Below are positions 1-7,468 of a stretch of DNA of 64,000 nucleotides, one piece after another. Under the pieces are notes generated by a model. It searched no databases and was not told the origin of the DNA. It was given only the letters and a program-made list of their open reading frames with translations. Location: NCBI GenBank assembly GCA_049697115.1, contig JBAVVD010000040.1, forward strand, positions 62,001 to 126,000, in the 5' to 3' direction. The position numbers and the translations under genes are program-made. Position 1 is the stretch's first letter. Each line of letters begins with the position of its first letter. Origin of the DNA: JBAVVD01 sp049697115 (GTDB taxonomy: Bacteria; Acidobacteriota; Aminicenantia; Aminicenantales; UBA4085).

Positions 1-630
1 GGAGAAATGGGCCAGACACAGAATAAAAAGAATCTTGGGATCGAAATCCTTGCGGAATATCATATAGAGGAGATAGATCAGGGCGAGAAAGATGAACGCT
101 TGGAACAATACGAACGTCAGATAGTTTTGGCCAAGAAAATCCCAGATGAATGCCATTAATAAATATTTGAACGTCCCATTGTGTCCAATGGAATTCAGAA
201 GAAAGAGGGGAACGGTTTTGGTGTCCCGGATTTCAAGAGACTGGAGTGCCTCTATGGCGTTATCAGAGGTAAACATCATGCCGTCCGCATGGAAATAAAA
301 AGGTAGGCGCAGACCGATGATCAGCAGGATGGATAAGACCGCATAGAGCCGTATCTTTCGAGGCATGCCCAAGAGGCCGATCCCCATTAAAAGGAACAGA
401 ACAAGGAATATGCTTTTTGTCACCAGGTAGAGCCATTTGAATTCAGTCAGAAGATAGATTTGAAAAAGGAATACGAGCAGAAAAAGGCAGGGAAGAATGA
501 GCCTTCCCCGAGTCATCATCAAGAAGAGTTTTCTCGGCCTAAGGGAAGGAAGGCCCTTGAAGGATGGGAGTCGGCTTTTTATTCTTCCGAGCAGACCGGG
601 CATTGATCCATTGTTTTGCCTTTGATCCAT
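1..630 (-). CDS. Partial multi-membrane-span protein, GT-C glycosyltransferase-like (N-terminal 210 residues)
   Basis: The reverse strand is open from an ATG at 630 to the window edge, so the C-terminus is missing. After a basic N-terminal stretch of about 40 residues there are several hydrophobic segments. An extracytoplasmic loop contains SDNAIEALQ followed by LNSIGHNGTFKY. An acidic residue in the first large loop between early spans is typical of ArnT/PMT-type (GT-C) transferases, which move sugars from polyprenyl-phosphate donors; that assignment is inference. The start is set by TTGACA-18-TATGTT immediately upstream, which would initiate RNA about one base before the ATG. An in-frame ATG at 603 is the alternative. 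It is divergent from the sigma factor gene at 732. Confidence 0.55.
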   Translation of the reverse strand, partial: MDQRQNNGSMPGLLGRIKSRLPSFKGLPSLRPRKLFLMMTRGRLILPCLFLLVFLFQIYLLTEFKWLYLVTKSIFLVLFLLMGIGLLGMPRKIRLYAVLSILLIIGLRLPFYFHADGMMFTSDNAIEALQSLEIRDTKTVPLFLLNSIGHNGTFKYLLMAFIWDFLGQNYLTFVLFQAFIFLALIYLLYMIFRKDFDPKILFILCLAHFS

Positions 631-637
631 CGGCGAA

Positions 638-667
638 AACATAAATCATAACCATAGATGATGTCAA
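638..667 (-). promoter_or_regulatory. Sigma-70-type promoter for the GT-C-like gene (leaderless geometry)
   Basis: On the minus strand TTGACA (667-662) and TATGTT (643-638) are 18 nt apart. Transcription would be expected near 631, one base before the ATG at 630. No Shine-Dalgarno sequence fits between. Confidence 0.5.
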
Positions 668-693
668 TCCATAGGCCCCTCCGTGCGCCGTTC

Positions 694-723
694 TTGTCAT
701 TTATGGAAAGTATCTGCTATGTT
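694..723 (+). promoter_or_regulatory. Sigma-70-type promoter for the first ECF sigma operon
   Basis: TTGTCA (694-699) and TATGTT (718-723) are 18 nt apart, with TGC just before the -10. The predicted start near 730 is two bases before the ATG at 732, so the message could be leaderless. Confidence 0.4.
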
Positions 724-731
724 TATCTCTG

Positions 732-1355
732 ATGCAACGTTTTCGTCGACGGAGAAGTTTAAAAATAGTGAATATGGATGAGCAGGCGCTGGTTTGCCAG
801 ATTCAGAAAGGTGACGAAACGGCTTTCGCCGAGATTCTTCATTTCTACAAGGACCGAATAGTGAATTATCTTTACCAGATTACGGGAGATTACCAGAAGG
901 CCGTGGATTTATCCCAGGAGACTTTCCTGAGGGTTTATTTTAAAGCCGATAAGTACAAACCCTTTGCCCCTTTTTCTTCCTGGATATACGCCATTGCCTC
1001 CAACCTGGCCAAGACAGAGCTCAAAAAGAGGCGAAGATATGCCGTCCTGTCCCTGGATGATGTCCGGACCAATCTGGAGGCGAGCGTTCCCAGCGAGAGC
1101 TCGACAGATTCCGGTTTGGTTCAGAACTTGAGGCAGGCCCTGAATTCCCTGAATCCCCGCTACCGCATTCCCGTAGTGCTGAAAGATATGGAAGGCTATT
1201 CACAGGAAGAGATTGCCCAGATCATTCAGAGGCCCGTAGGCACCGTCAAAGCCCGGATCAGCCGAGGACGGAATATTTTAAAAAGGCAACTGGAAAAAGC
1301 CTTAGACGACAAAGTTCCCTTTTCCAAAAAGGAGATTTTTAATGGAAAGTTTTAA
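732..1355 (+). CDS. ECF-type RNA polymerase sigma factor (RpoE/SigW-like)
   Basis: A 207-residue sigma-70 family regulator. Region 2 spans about residues 27-100 and includes DLSQETFLRVY at 59-69, the core-binding signature. Region 4 spans about 133-185 and has the helix-turn-helix YSQEEIAQIIQRPVGTVKAR. Regions 1 and 3 are absent, as in extracytoplasmic-function sigmas. The start is uncertain. ATG 732 adds an arginine-rich 14-residue leader but lies right behind a promoter. GTG 768 and ATG 774 would give the commoner MDEQ-type N-terminus, with GGAGAAG at 751-757. The gene overlaps the next by 14 nt, which suggests coupled translation with a membrane protein that may be its anti-sigma factor. 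Confidence 0.92.
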   Translation: MQRFRRRRSLKIVNMDEQALVCQIQKGDETAFAEILHFYKDRIVNYLYQITGDYQKAVDLSQETFLRVYFKADKYKPFAPFSSWIYAIASNLAKTELKKRRRYAVLSLDDVRTNLEASVPSESSTDSGLVQNLRQALNSLNPRYRIPVVLKDMEGYSQEEIAQIIQRPVGTVKARISRGRNILKRQLEKALDDKVPFSKKEIFNGKF

Positions 1356-1719
1356 CCTGTTGAACAAACTCGACCAGGTCAGCGCTCCAATCGGATTCGA
1401 ACAGGGGGTGCTGGCCGAACTCCGCCTAAAAAAAGAGCGCAAACCTCAAATGGCGAGAGCTCTTCGTTATTCTCTGGCCGGTCTGGCGGCGGGAGTGCTG
1501 GCCGGTGTCATTGGTTTGAACGTTTTTGTGCTCCAGAAGGGAGGCCCTAGCCGGCTGGCCGATAGGGGCCGGGGCGCAGGGACTGAAGTCAGAGAGGTGA
1601 TATCCATCACAGAAGCCGTGGATTATTCCCACGAAATCCGAAGCGTCTCCCATGAGCCGGAGACCGTCTATATTCTGGAACAGGTATCGGATGTTATAAA
1701 TACAGAGATTATCTATTAA
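1342..1719 (+). CDS. Small single-span membrane protein, candidate anti-sigma factor
   Basis: 125 residues with a cytoplasmic N-terminal part of about 40 residues, one hydrophobic span near 43-66 (GLAAGVLAGVIGLNVFVL) and a polar C-terminal part of about 55 residues. There is no HxxxCxxC zinc motif, so it is not a ZAS-type anti-sigma. Its position directly after an ECF sigma, with overlapping reading frames, and its topology suggest it holds the sigma at the membrane. That role is inference from context. An HtrA-like protein follows 22 nt downstream, which is reminiscent of rpoE-rse-degP arrangements. Confidence 0.6.
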   Translation: MESFNLLNKLDQVSAPIGFEQGVLAELRLKKERKPQMARALRYSLAGLAAGVLAGVIGLNVFVLQKGGPSRLADRGRGAGTEVREVISITEAVDYSHEIRSVSHEPETVYILEQVSDVINTEIIY

Positions 1720-1741
1720 AGTATCAAGGAGGAAATGAACG

Positions 1742-3406
1742 ATGAGTCAAAAATTAAAAATAGGCATCACCTTCGCCGCATTTTTGATGATGCTTTTTCT
1801 GAGCCTGGGCGCCGATTCTGCGGGAACAGGCGTCAATGAAGAAAAAATCGAGAATATTACCAAAATCGTCTCTCCGGCCGTGGTTCGGGTGGAGGCCCGG
1901 AATGGAACAATAAAAATAGCGACAGGAGTCGTCCTGGATAAAGATGGAAATATTGTGACCACCGCCCTCATCACTCCCAGGGATGAAGAGATCACCGTCG
2001 TCACTTCCGGAGGAAAGCGCATCAAGGCTGATTTTTTAGGGATGGACATGGAGACGCGGATTGCCGTGGTCCGGGCTCGAGAGAAAAATCTCGTCCCTCT
2101 TTCCATGGGGAAGTCCGGTGAACTTGCGCCCGGCACATGGATCGGAGTCATCAGTCTTTCTCCTGAAAATACGCCGGCCGTAACCCAGGGGATCGTCAGC
2201 TCTGTATCCGAGGATAAGCTCCGTCTGAATGTCTGGGTCGTCCCTGGCATGAGCGGGAGCCCTGTCGTCAACAAAGAAGGCCGGATGGTCGGGCTGCTGC
2301 GAGGATCCTACATTGAGGATAAGCCCATCGTCTTTGAGTTCAGGGAAAAAGAATTGGTCGGCTCAGGATATGTTTTCAGCAAAGCCGAAGCTCCCTCATC
2401 GGGCATGGCTGTGGCCATTCCCGCGGACATTGTCCTTTCCATAACGACGGATATTATCAAAAAGGGGAAAGTGGAGAGAGGGTGGCTCGGTGTATCGATC
2501 ACAGAGACAAAGGAAGGACGAGTGGAGATTGTTGAGGTTCAAGAGAAAAGCCCGGCCGATCTCGCCGAACTCAAAAAAGGGGACATTGTACTCAAAGTGG
2601 ACGGGAAAGACATCCTCAGTCCCGCGGTCCTGACATCGGAGATAAGGAAAAGAAAGCCCGGGCAGAATATCGTTCTCAATATTGAGCGGAACGGGAAGAC
2701 CATGGATATCCGGGTGAAACTGGGTGAATACACGGAGGAAGACGCCAAAAGGGAGCTGGAATTGAGGTTTCCACGAATTTTTCCTTCTCTGCCAAAAATT
2801 AAATCGCCAGAGATGCCAAAGCTGTCCGATCTACCCGATCTGAAACCGTACCGGTGGGCATGGGAAAAGAGGAAATACATCGGAGTCGGTCTGGAAGAGC
2901 TGAATAAAGAGCTGGCCGAGTATTTCGGGCTGAAAGAGGGAAGTGGGCTTCTGGTGAAAAGTGTTTCCGCCGCCAGCCCTGCGGAGAAAGCCGGTTTGAA
3001 AGTCGGGGATGTGATCTTCAAGGCGGACGGACGCCGCATCGAAACCGTCAGCGAGTTGAGCGCTCTCATCCAGGACAAGAAAAAAGGCGAGAAAATCAAG
3101 ATCGAGTTCTTGCGGGGCAAGAAAAGAATGAGTCTCGATATTGAGATTGAAGAAGAGGAGAGAGGCTGGGGAAGCTTTTTTGAAAACTGGAAAGACTTTC
3201 CGGATTTATTGCAGGAGCAAAGAATCAAATCCAATGAGCCATTCTCCAGAGAGATAGAGCAGTTCAATAAAAAATCCATGGAAAAACTGCTGAAACTCAA
3301 TGAAGAACTGGCCTTGAAAAATAGAGAATACCTGAATAAAAGCAACGATCTGGCAAAAAAATACGGGAGCTTTTTCAGAGGAATCTGGATATATTACAGA
3401 ATTTAA
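1742..3406 (+). CDS. HtrA/DegP-like protein with two PDZ domains and a degenerate catalytic triad
   Basis: 554 residues with an N-terminal signal or anchor (about 7-25), a trypsin-like domain (about 38-240), PDZ1 (about 245-328), PDZ2 (about 378-470) and a charged, probably helical tail (about 480-554). The fold is recognisable from GVVLDKDGNIVTT and VPGMSGSPVV. The serine of the GNSGGP motif is present (Ser171). However, the position of the HtrA histidine (TNNHVV) reads TTALIT, giving Leu76, and the aspartate position (DPRTDLAL) reads DMETRIAV, giving Arg106. Proteolysis by the normal triad is therefore unlikely. It may be a PDZ-based sensor or chaperone in the sigma operon. A GGAGG precedes the ATG, and a strong terminator follows. 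Confidence 0.85.
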   Translation: MSQKLKIGITFAAFLMMLFLSLGADSAGTGVNEEKIENITKIVSPAVVRVEARNGTIKIATGVVLDKDGNIVTTALITPRDEEITVVTSGGKRIKADFLGMDMETRIAVVRAREKNLVPLSMGKSGELAPGTWIGVISLSPENTPAVTQGIVSSVSEDKLRLNVWVVPGMSGSPVVNKEGRMVGLLRGSYIEDKPIVFEFREKELVGSGYVFSKAEAPSSGMAVAIPADIVLSITTDIIKKGKVERGWLGVSITETKEGRVEIVEVQEKSPADLAELKKGDIVLKVDGKDILSPAVLTSEIRKRKPGQNIVLNIERNGKTMDIRVKLGEYTEEDAKRELELRFPRIFPSLPKIKSPEMPKLSDLPDLKPYRWAWEKRKYIGVGLEELNKELAEYFGLKEGSGLLVKSVSAASPAEKAGLKVGDVIFKADGRRIETVSELSALIQDKKKGEKIKIEFLRGKKRMSLDIEIEEEERGWGSFFENWKDFPDLLQEQRIKSNEPFSREIEQFNKKSMEKLLKLNEELALKNREYLNKSNDLAKKYGSFFRGIWIYYRI

Positions 3407-3430
3407 CCTCTCCACTGCTCACCTCCTTGA

Positions 3431-3467
3431 GGGAAGGGGAACGCCCCCTCGTTCCCTTCCCTTTTTT
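3431..3467 (+). terminator. Rho-independent terminator after the ECF sigma/HtrA operon
   Basis: GGGAAGGGGAACG and GTTCCCTTCCC form an 11-bp stem with one bulged G around a short C-rich loop. Six T residues follow (3462-3467). It lies 25 nt past the stop codon of the HtrA-like gene. Confidence 0.8.
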
Positions 3468-3549
3468 GATCATCATTCATGCGCTCGAGATCAAAGAGCT
3501 CAAATATCGCCTGACCGAGGGCCCGGGCCAGTCCTTGTGTGTTGTTGAC

Positions 3550-3743
3550 TAATATGAACGCAATAAATGAAGTGACAGAATATATGCGGTGCTGGGGCCG
3601 CCCTCAGCCCCCGAATCCCGGGGAACCAGTCCCGTCGGTTCTCCCCATCGGAAAAGCCGACGGGGCCCCCCTCCGCTACGGGGGCTTGAGGGCGGCCTCA
3701 GCTCCGATCAAACATTGTAACTTTATTTATTACGTCCGTAATA
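3550..3743. mobile_element. MITE-like palindromic element, copy 1
   Basis: About 194 bp with imperfect terminal inverted repeats of about 25 nt. The left end is TAATATGAACGCAATAAATG and the right end, reverse-complemented, is TATTACGGACGTAATAAATA. The interior is a nested GC-rich palindrome: GGGGCCGCCCTCAGCCCCCG pairs with a GGGGGCTTGAGGGCGG arm, and CCCGTCGG pairs with CCGACGGG inside. A second copy with high similarity lies at 51049-51243. TA dinucleotides at both ends fit mobilisation by an IS630/Tc1-type transposase, though none is in the window. The 98-codon frame across it has no family resemblance and is not called. The remaining bases of the 3407-3838 gap hold only the terminator. Confidence 0.75.
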
Positions 3744-3838
3744 GATCCATTCGGCCGCCTTGGGTCTTCCAATATAGGGATTATGCGGGACCCGTTATAT
3801 TTCTTTTCGATTTTGGGAATGATTTTATGGATTGAAGT

Positions 3839-4420
3839 TTAGCGTCTGAGCCACAATTTTAAATAGCGGTCAAACTCTTTGGAGGGAAGCCGTCTTTTTT
3901 TAAAAAAGCCCTTTTTCTGCCTCTGCTTCAGGGCTTCGTACAGGATGATGCCTGCGGAGACTGAAAGGTTGAGGCTATGGGCCATTCCCAGCATGGGAAT
4001 TTTGATCCTGTAATCGGACATCTTGAGGGTTTCCTCGGAAATTCCTTCGGCCTCATTGCCGAAGACAATAGCCAGAGGCTGGGTATAATCCAGGGAATCA
4101 TGAGAAAGGGCGTTTTCGTCAAGATGTGTGGCGACGATTTTGAGTCCTTTTTTCCTCAGCCGGCTGAGGCATTCCGAGGCCGACCTGTAATAATGAAAAT
4201 GAATCCATTTATCAGCCCGCGTGGAGATGGCTTTGTTGATGGGGAGCGGTTCTCCGCTTGAAGAAATCACGTCGATATGAAGGATGCCTGCGGCATCGCA
4301 GGTCCTGACCACCGCATTGGCGTTATGCGAATTTTTCACCTCTTCCAGCACGACTCTCAGGTCGGGCTGGCGCAGGGAAAGGACCTGTGTCACTCTTTGA
4401 ATTCTTTCCTTTGTCGGCAC
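3839..4420 (-). CDS. trmH: tRNA (guanosine(18)-2'-O)-methyltransferase, SPOUT family
   Basis: 193 residues that align along their length with the catalytic part of E. coli TrmH, including the N-terminal helix RQPDLRVVLEEV. The three SPOUT motifs are present: NANAVVRT (33-40), FGNEAEGIS (120-128) and IPMLGMAHSLNLSVSAG (141-157), which form the knotted S-adenosylmethionine site. Arg39 matches the catalytic arginine. The enzyme methylates the ribose of G18 in tRNA D-loops. It is shorter than E. coli TrmH (229 residues), with a reduced C-terminal extension. The start is GTG at 4420. The family N-terminus begins here, and the promoter would start transcription on this codon. Confidence 0.9.
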   Translation of the reverse strand: MPTKERIQRVTQVLSLRQPDLRVVLEEVKNSHNANAVVRTCDAAGILHIDVISSSGEPLPINKAISTRADKWIHFHYYRSASECLSRLRKKGLKIVATHLDENALSHDSLDYTQPLAIVFGNEAEGISEETLKMSDYRIKIPMLGMAHSLNLSVSAGIILYEALKQRQKKGFFKKRRLPSKEFDRYLKLWLRR

Positions 4421-4426
4421 GACGCA

Positions 4427-4455
4427 AATATAGCAAACTCATGTATCTTATACAA
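4427..4455 (-). promoter_or_regulatory. Promoter of trmH with leaderless geometry
   Basis: Minus strand: TTGTAT (4455-4450), 17 nt, then TATATT (4432-4427) preceded by TGC (extended -10). Seven bases past the -10 lies 4420, the first base of the GTG start codon. There is no Shine-Dalgarno sequence. Confidence 0.6.
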
Positions 4456-4630
4456 TATCCGCAAGTTAGTCCAAAACCGATAGAATGCTAAAATCCACCC
4501 GTTCCCCTGGATCTTCGAACACACAGGGACTCTCCAGGACCCATCTTTAATTTCTGTCGCTAATAGCGGGCGTTGGTATCTGACCGAAAGAGCCTGAAGT
4601 ACTCCCCGCCGGACGAGGGACACTCGGCCA

Positions 4631-5611
4631 TTATTTTTTTTTCGACGCTCTGGGCCCTCTGATCCAGGTGCCGTTCCATAAGATGAGGTCTTTATCCAAG
4701 TCCTCCAGAGTCTTCATCTCGAAGAGGCCTGCTCCCGGGTTCTTTGGGTCATACTTCCAATCTTCTTTCTTTCCATCCCGGCCGTAAGAAACAATTACAA
4801 AATCTCGCTCTGTGCAGTCTTTGATACCCTCATAGACGCCGTTGCAGGCCTTTCCGCAATAAACCCAAAAGCTATTTCCCCAGCTGTCCTTAATAGGAAG
4901 GTTCTTTATATAGAAGGGAACCAGAGCCTTATAGATTTCACTCTCAGGCCCATAAATACCCGAATGTTTGGGTAGAACGTTGTAATCCGTGAGGTAAACC
5001 GTCAGAGCCGCATGGATCGTCGCACTATCCTTCATCGTCATTTTTTGTCTCTCTTTCTGATTGTAGAGCTCAGCGGCTTCATCGCGGGGTACTAATTCTT
5101 TTCTGTATTGTTCGGCCAACGCTTTGGCTTTTTCTTTGTTATCCAGGTAGACGCGAAGATTTGTGACTTCATGAGCAACTGCCTCTGAAAGCTTGTTAAT
5201 GGCCAGGCTGCCGGACATTTTTTCGATATCTACGCTCTCGCCCTCGACATCTTCGATAAAGGCATTGATTTCCTTAAAAAGAAGTGGAGACATAATGCCA
5301 CTGTCATCAAATGGTGTAATGACCAGCTTCAGAACCAATAAAATCCTTGTATATCTTTTGAAAAATATTGTGTCAATTTGACCTTGGGCTTTGGCCTTTC
5401 TCGCCTGATCCATCATTTCTTTAAGAGATGCATTCGTTTTTTCCATAACGCTTTCTCTTTTCTCTGCCAGTTCCTTGAAAGTGACGACAAGGGAATCCAG
5501 AAGAGCATAGCTGGCGTCTTGTTCAGCGTTTGAATCTGTGGAGATCCCGAAAGAAGTGAGATTCAAACACAGAAAAACGAAAACACTTAGGGCCATCATT
5601 TTTCGATTCAT
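4631..5611 (-). CDS. Secreted protein of unknown function with a GspG-like C-terminal domain
   Basis: 326 residues. A signal peptide (about 1-24, MALSVFVFLCLNLTSFG) is followed by a mostly helical, charged region (about 30-200) and a C-terminal block (about 235-312). That block contains KDSWGNSFWVYCG, DFVIVSYGRDGKKE and DKDLILWNG, which resembles the C-terminal domain of type II secretion major pseudopilins (DPWGNPY / YDLYSLGADG). There is no prepilin peptidase site or pilin N-terminal helix, so it is not an ordinary pseudopilin. Two cysteines (CGKAC) lie close together in this block. The ATG has a good GGAGG upstream. It sits 122 nt downstream of the second sigma/membrane-protein pair and may be a target of it. 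Function unknown. Confidence 0.7.
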   Translation of the reverse strand: MNRKMMALSVFVFLCLNLTSFGISTDSNAEQDASYALLDSLVVTFKELAEKRESVMEKTNASLKEMMDQARKAKAQGQIDTIFFKRYTRILLVLKLVITPFDDSGIMSPLLFKEINAFIEDVEGESVDIEKMSGSLAINKLSEAVAHEVTNLRVYLDNKEKAKALAEQYRKELVPRDEAAELYNQKERQKMTMKDSATIHAALTVYLTDYNVLPKHSGIYGPESEIYKALVPFYIKNLPIKDSWGNSFWVYCGKACNGVYEGIKDCTERDFVIVSYGRDGKKEDWKYDPKNPGAGLFEMKTLEDLDKDLILWNGTWIRGPRASKKK

Positions 5612-5733
5612 TTTGTGCCTCCTGTCATTTTTGTTAAATCCAACAATTTGTGATCCAAGCTGTTTTTCGTTGGATCAATTTCCTTACTCTTTGTTCATAT
5701 TTGAAGATGCTTTTTCGTGGCATATCTCTGAAT

Positions 5734-6204
5734 TTAATATTGAATATTCAGGGATGACATTCTGTGCAAAACCTTGCTGAAGATTGGGGAGATCTCTTCA
5801 TCGGGAATCCTTTCCTTTTGAGCTGCATAGAGAACCCGCTTGATGGTCCATTCCAGTTCTGCGGCCGGCTGGGACTCAATCATTTTCCTGTTTTGGTCCA
5901 TCCAGGCAGCTTGCAGATGGATGACCATACGGATATTTTTTTCGAACGCCTTTGACTCTCTCTCATACCGTGGAGATAAAAAGAGATGGGCGGCTATCCA
6001 TCCCGAGACCATCACGAGAAACACTGCGGCAGCGGCCGTCACAGACCTCCTTAACCAGAACACGCGCCGGACGGGCTGGTCTATCCGCTGATGAAGTTGA
6101 GCTTGAAAATTCTCTTTCTGGAAGCCGATGAGGGCGACTTCTTTTTCTTTCTGAATCAGATTTTTTATTTCCACGAAGCCTTCATCCATACTCTCTTTTA
6201 TCAT
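5734..6204 (-). CDS. Single-span membrane protein, candidate anti-sigma factor of the second ECF module
   Basis: 156 residues: a charged cytoplasmic N-terminus (about 1-48), one membrane span (about 50-75, SVTAAAAVFLVMVSGWIAAHLFL) and an extracytoplasmic helical part. There is no zinc-binding HCC motif. It overlaps the preceding ECF sigma gene by 23 nt, so the two are translationally coupled. By position and topology it is probably the membrane regulator of that sigma. It has no obvious sequence similarity to the 125-residue partner of the first module. Confidence 0.6.
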   Translation of the reverse strand: MIKESMDEGFVEIKNLIQKEKEVALIGFQKENFQAQLHQRIDQPVRRVFWLRRSVTAAAAVFLVMVSGWIAAHLFLSPRYERESKAFEKNIRMVIHLQAAWMDQNRKMIESQPAAELEWTIKRVLYAAQKERIPDEEISPIFSKVLHRMSSLNIQY

Positions 6205-6724
6205 GATTTTCTCCTCTCATCCGGTTCATGACGGTCTGGCGAGCGCGGTTCAACCTGGACATGACGGTTCCTTCTTTGATGTGCAGTGTCGCCGCGATCT
6301 CCTCGTAGGACAGGTCTCCGTATTCCTTCAGAATAAACACTTCCCTCTGTTTCTTGGGCAATTGGTGAATGGCTCCCTTTAACAATCGAAGCTGCTCGCT
6401 GTGAATCATCTGCAGTTCTGGATTTAGGGGCTCCATTTGTGATCGGACCAGCTCATGCTGCGACATTCGACTGCGTCGATATCTTTTTTTAAAATCCAGG
6501 CAGACGTTTCTTGCGATCCTGAAAAGCCATATCTTTGAAAGTTTTGGATCCTTCAACGTTTCGATATTTTTCAAAGCTTTCAGGTAGACCTCCTGGGCCA
6601 GGTCTTCCGCATCCGCTGAGTTTCTGGAAAAACCCAGGCATATGAGAAAGACTTTTTCCTGGTAAGTCATCAATGCACTCAAAGCTCCTGTTTCTTTTCC
6701 CGTCCTCTTCATGTTTCTTTTCAA
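6182..6724 (-). CDS. ECF-type RNA polymerase sigma factor (second)
   Basis: 180 residues with region 2 (about 20-85; DAEDLAQEVYLKAL at 38-51, IWLFRIARNVCLDF) and region 4 (about 112-165; LSYEEIAATLHIKEGTVMSRLNRAR). The region between is about 25 residues. The frame opens with TTG at 6724, and an in-frame ATG at 6712 is the other choice. A CATAAT hexamer ends 6 nt before the TTG, but no convincing -35 is visible. It is co-oriented and overlapping with the putative anti-sigma gene. The 189 nt between it and the methyltransferase gene upstream hold no other gene I can recognise. Confidence 0.9.
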   Translation of the reverse strand: MKRNMKRTGKETGALSALMTYQEKVFLICLGFSRNSADAEDLAQEVYLKALKNIETLKDPKLSKIWLFRIARNVCLDFKKRYRRSRMSQHELVRSQMEPLNPELQMIHSEQLRLLKGAIHQLPKKQREVFILKEYGDLSYEEIAATLHIKEGTVMSRLNRARQTVMNRMRGENHDKREYG

Positions 6725-6913
6725 GAAGGCATTATGGGTCGCCGTTTATGATAAAACAGCTTGTCGCTGCCGTTTCCGATGATTTTTCATTCTTCATTCT
6801 ATTAAGACGACTGAAGGAGACGAATATTCCATATGTCTGAGCCAGGAATTTTAGACTTCTCTTTTCTTCTCAGGTGCCCGGAGATCTTGAAAAAAGGAAG
6901 AATGGATTTGACC

Positions 6914-7468
6914 TTAGGGAAAGAGAAACATTTTGGCGATGAGGATGATCCAGAAAAATGTGGCCCCGATGAGAGCCATGTATTCTTTATTTTTCTTATA
7001 AAGCGCCCAGCTGAATTGAATGCCGCTTGATCGGGGGACCGGTTTTAAGGAGGGGAAAAAGAGAGGAGTACTTCTTTTATATTCTTCATATTTTTTCGGA
7101 AAAAACCGTTTCATCCGTTCCTTTTCCACTCGGATAACGGGTGGATAAAAGACAAGAAAGTATGCGGCGAACAGCCAAAAACACCACAGCGAATAGGTCC
7201 CTACGGCAATGCTCATGCCCAAAATAAAATTCCCAATATAGAGAGGATTTCGGGTATAGCGGTAGGGACCTGAAACGGCCAGTTCCTTTTCTTTCCGGAT
7301 ATGTCCGGAGGCCCACATCCTGATCAGGAGCCCTATAATTGAGAGAGCCAGTCCGGCCAGGATAGATAATAAATTCGGTCTGGCTAGAATGATGATCAGC
7401 AGCAGGAGCAAAGTGGCCGACCTCACACGCCATCGGTAAATGCTCCGGATGAAACTTTTTTCAGCCAT
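6914..7468 (-). CDS. Isoprenylcysteine carboxyl methyltransferase-like / phospholipid methyltransferase family membrane protein
   Basis: 184 residues with four or five hydrophobic segments and the family signature GPYRYTRNPLYIGN (67-80). A later acidic patch VEKERMKRFFPKKYEEY is typical of the S-adenosylmethionine-dependent ICMT/PEMT fold. Bacterial members methylate carboxyl or amino groups of lipids or unknown hydrophobic substrates; the substrate cannot be read from sequence. Its ATG overlaps the end of the GT9 gene by 8 nt and it is the last gene of the heptose cluster. A role in modifying the lipid A/core or another envelope lipid is therefore plausible but not shown. Confidence 0.75.
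   Translation of the reverse strand: MAEKSFIRSIYRWRVRSATLLLLLIIILARPNLLSILAGLALSIIGLLIRMWASGHIRKEKELAVSGPYRYTRNPLYIGNFILGMSIAVGTYSLWCFWLFAAYFLVFYPPVIRVEKERMKRFFPKKYEEYKRSTPLFFPSLKPVPRSSGIQFSWALYKKNKEYMALIGATFFWIILIAKMFLFP

Noticed and set aside
3539..3835. 98-codon frame across the MITE-like element
   Set aside because: The reading frame is not kept in the second copy, and its residues simply reflect palindromic GC-rich DNA.
4390..4623. 77-codon frame overlapping the trmH start
   Set aside because: It overlaps the trmH coding start and promoter, and lacks family resemblance.
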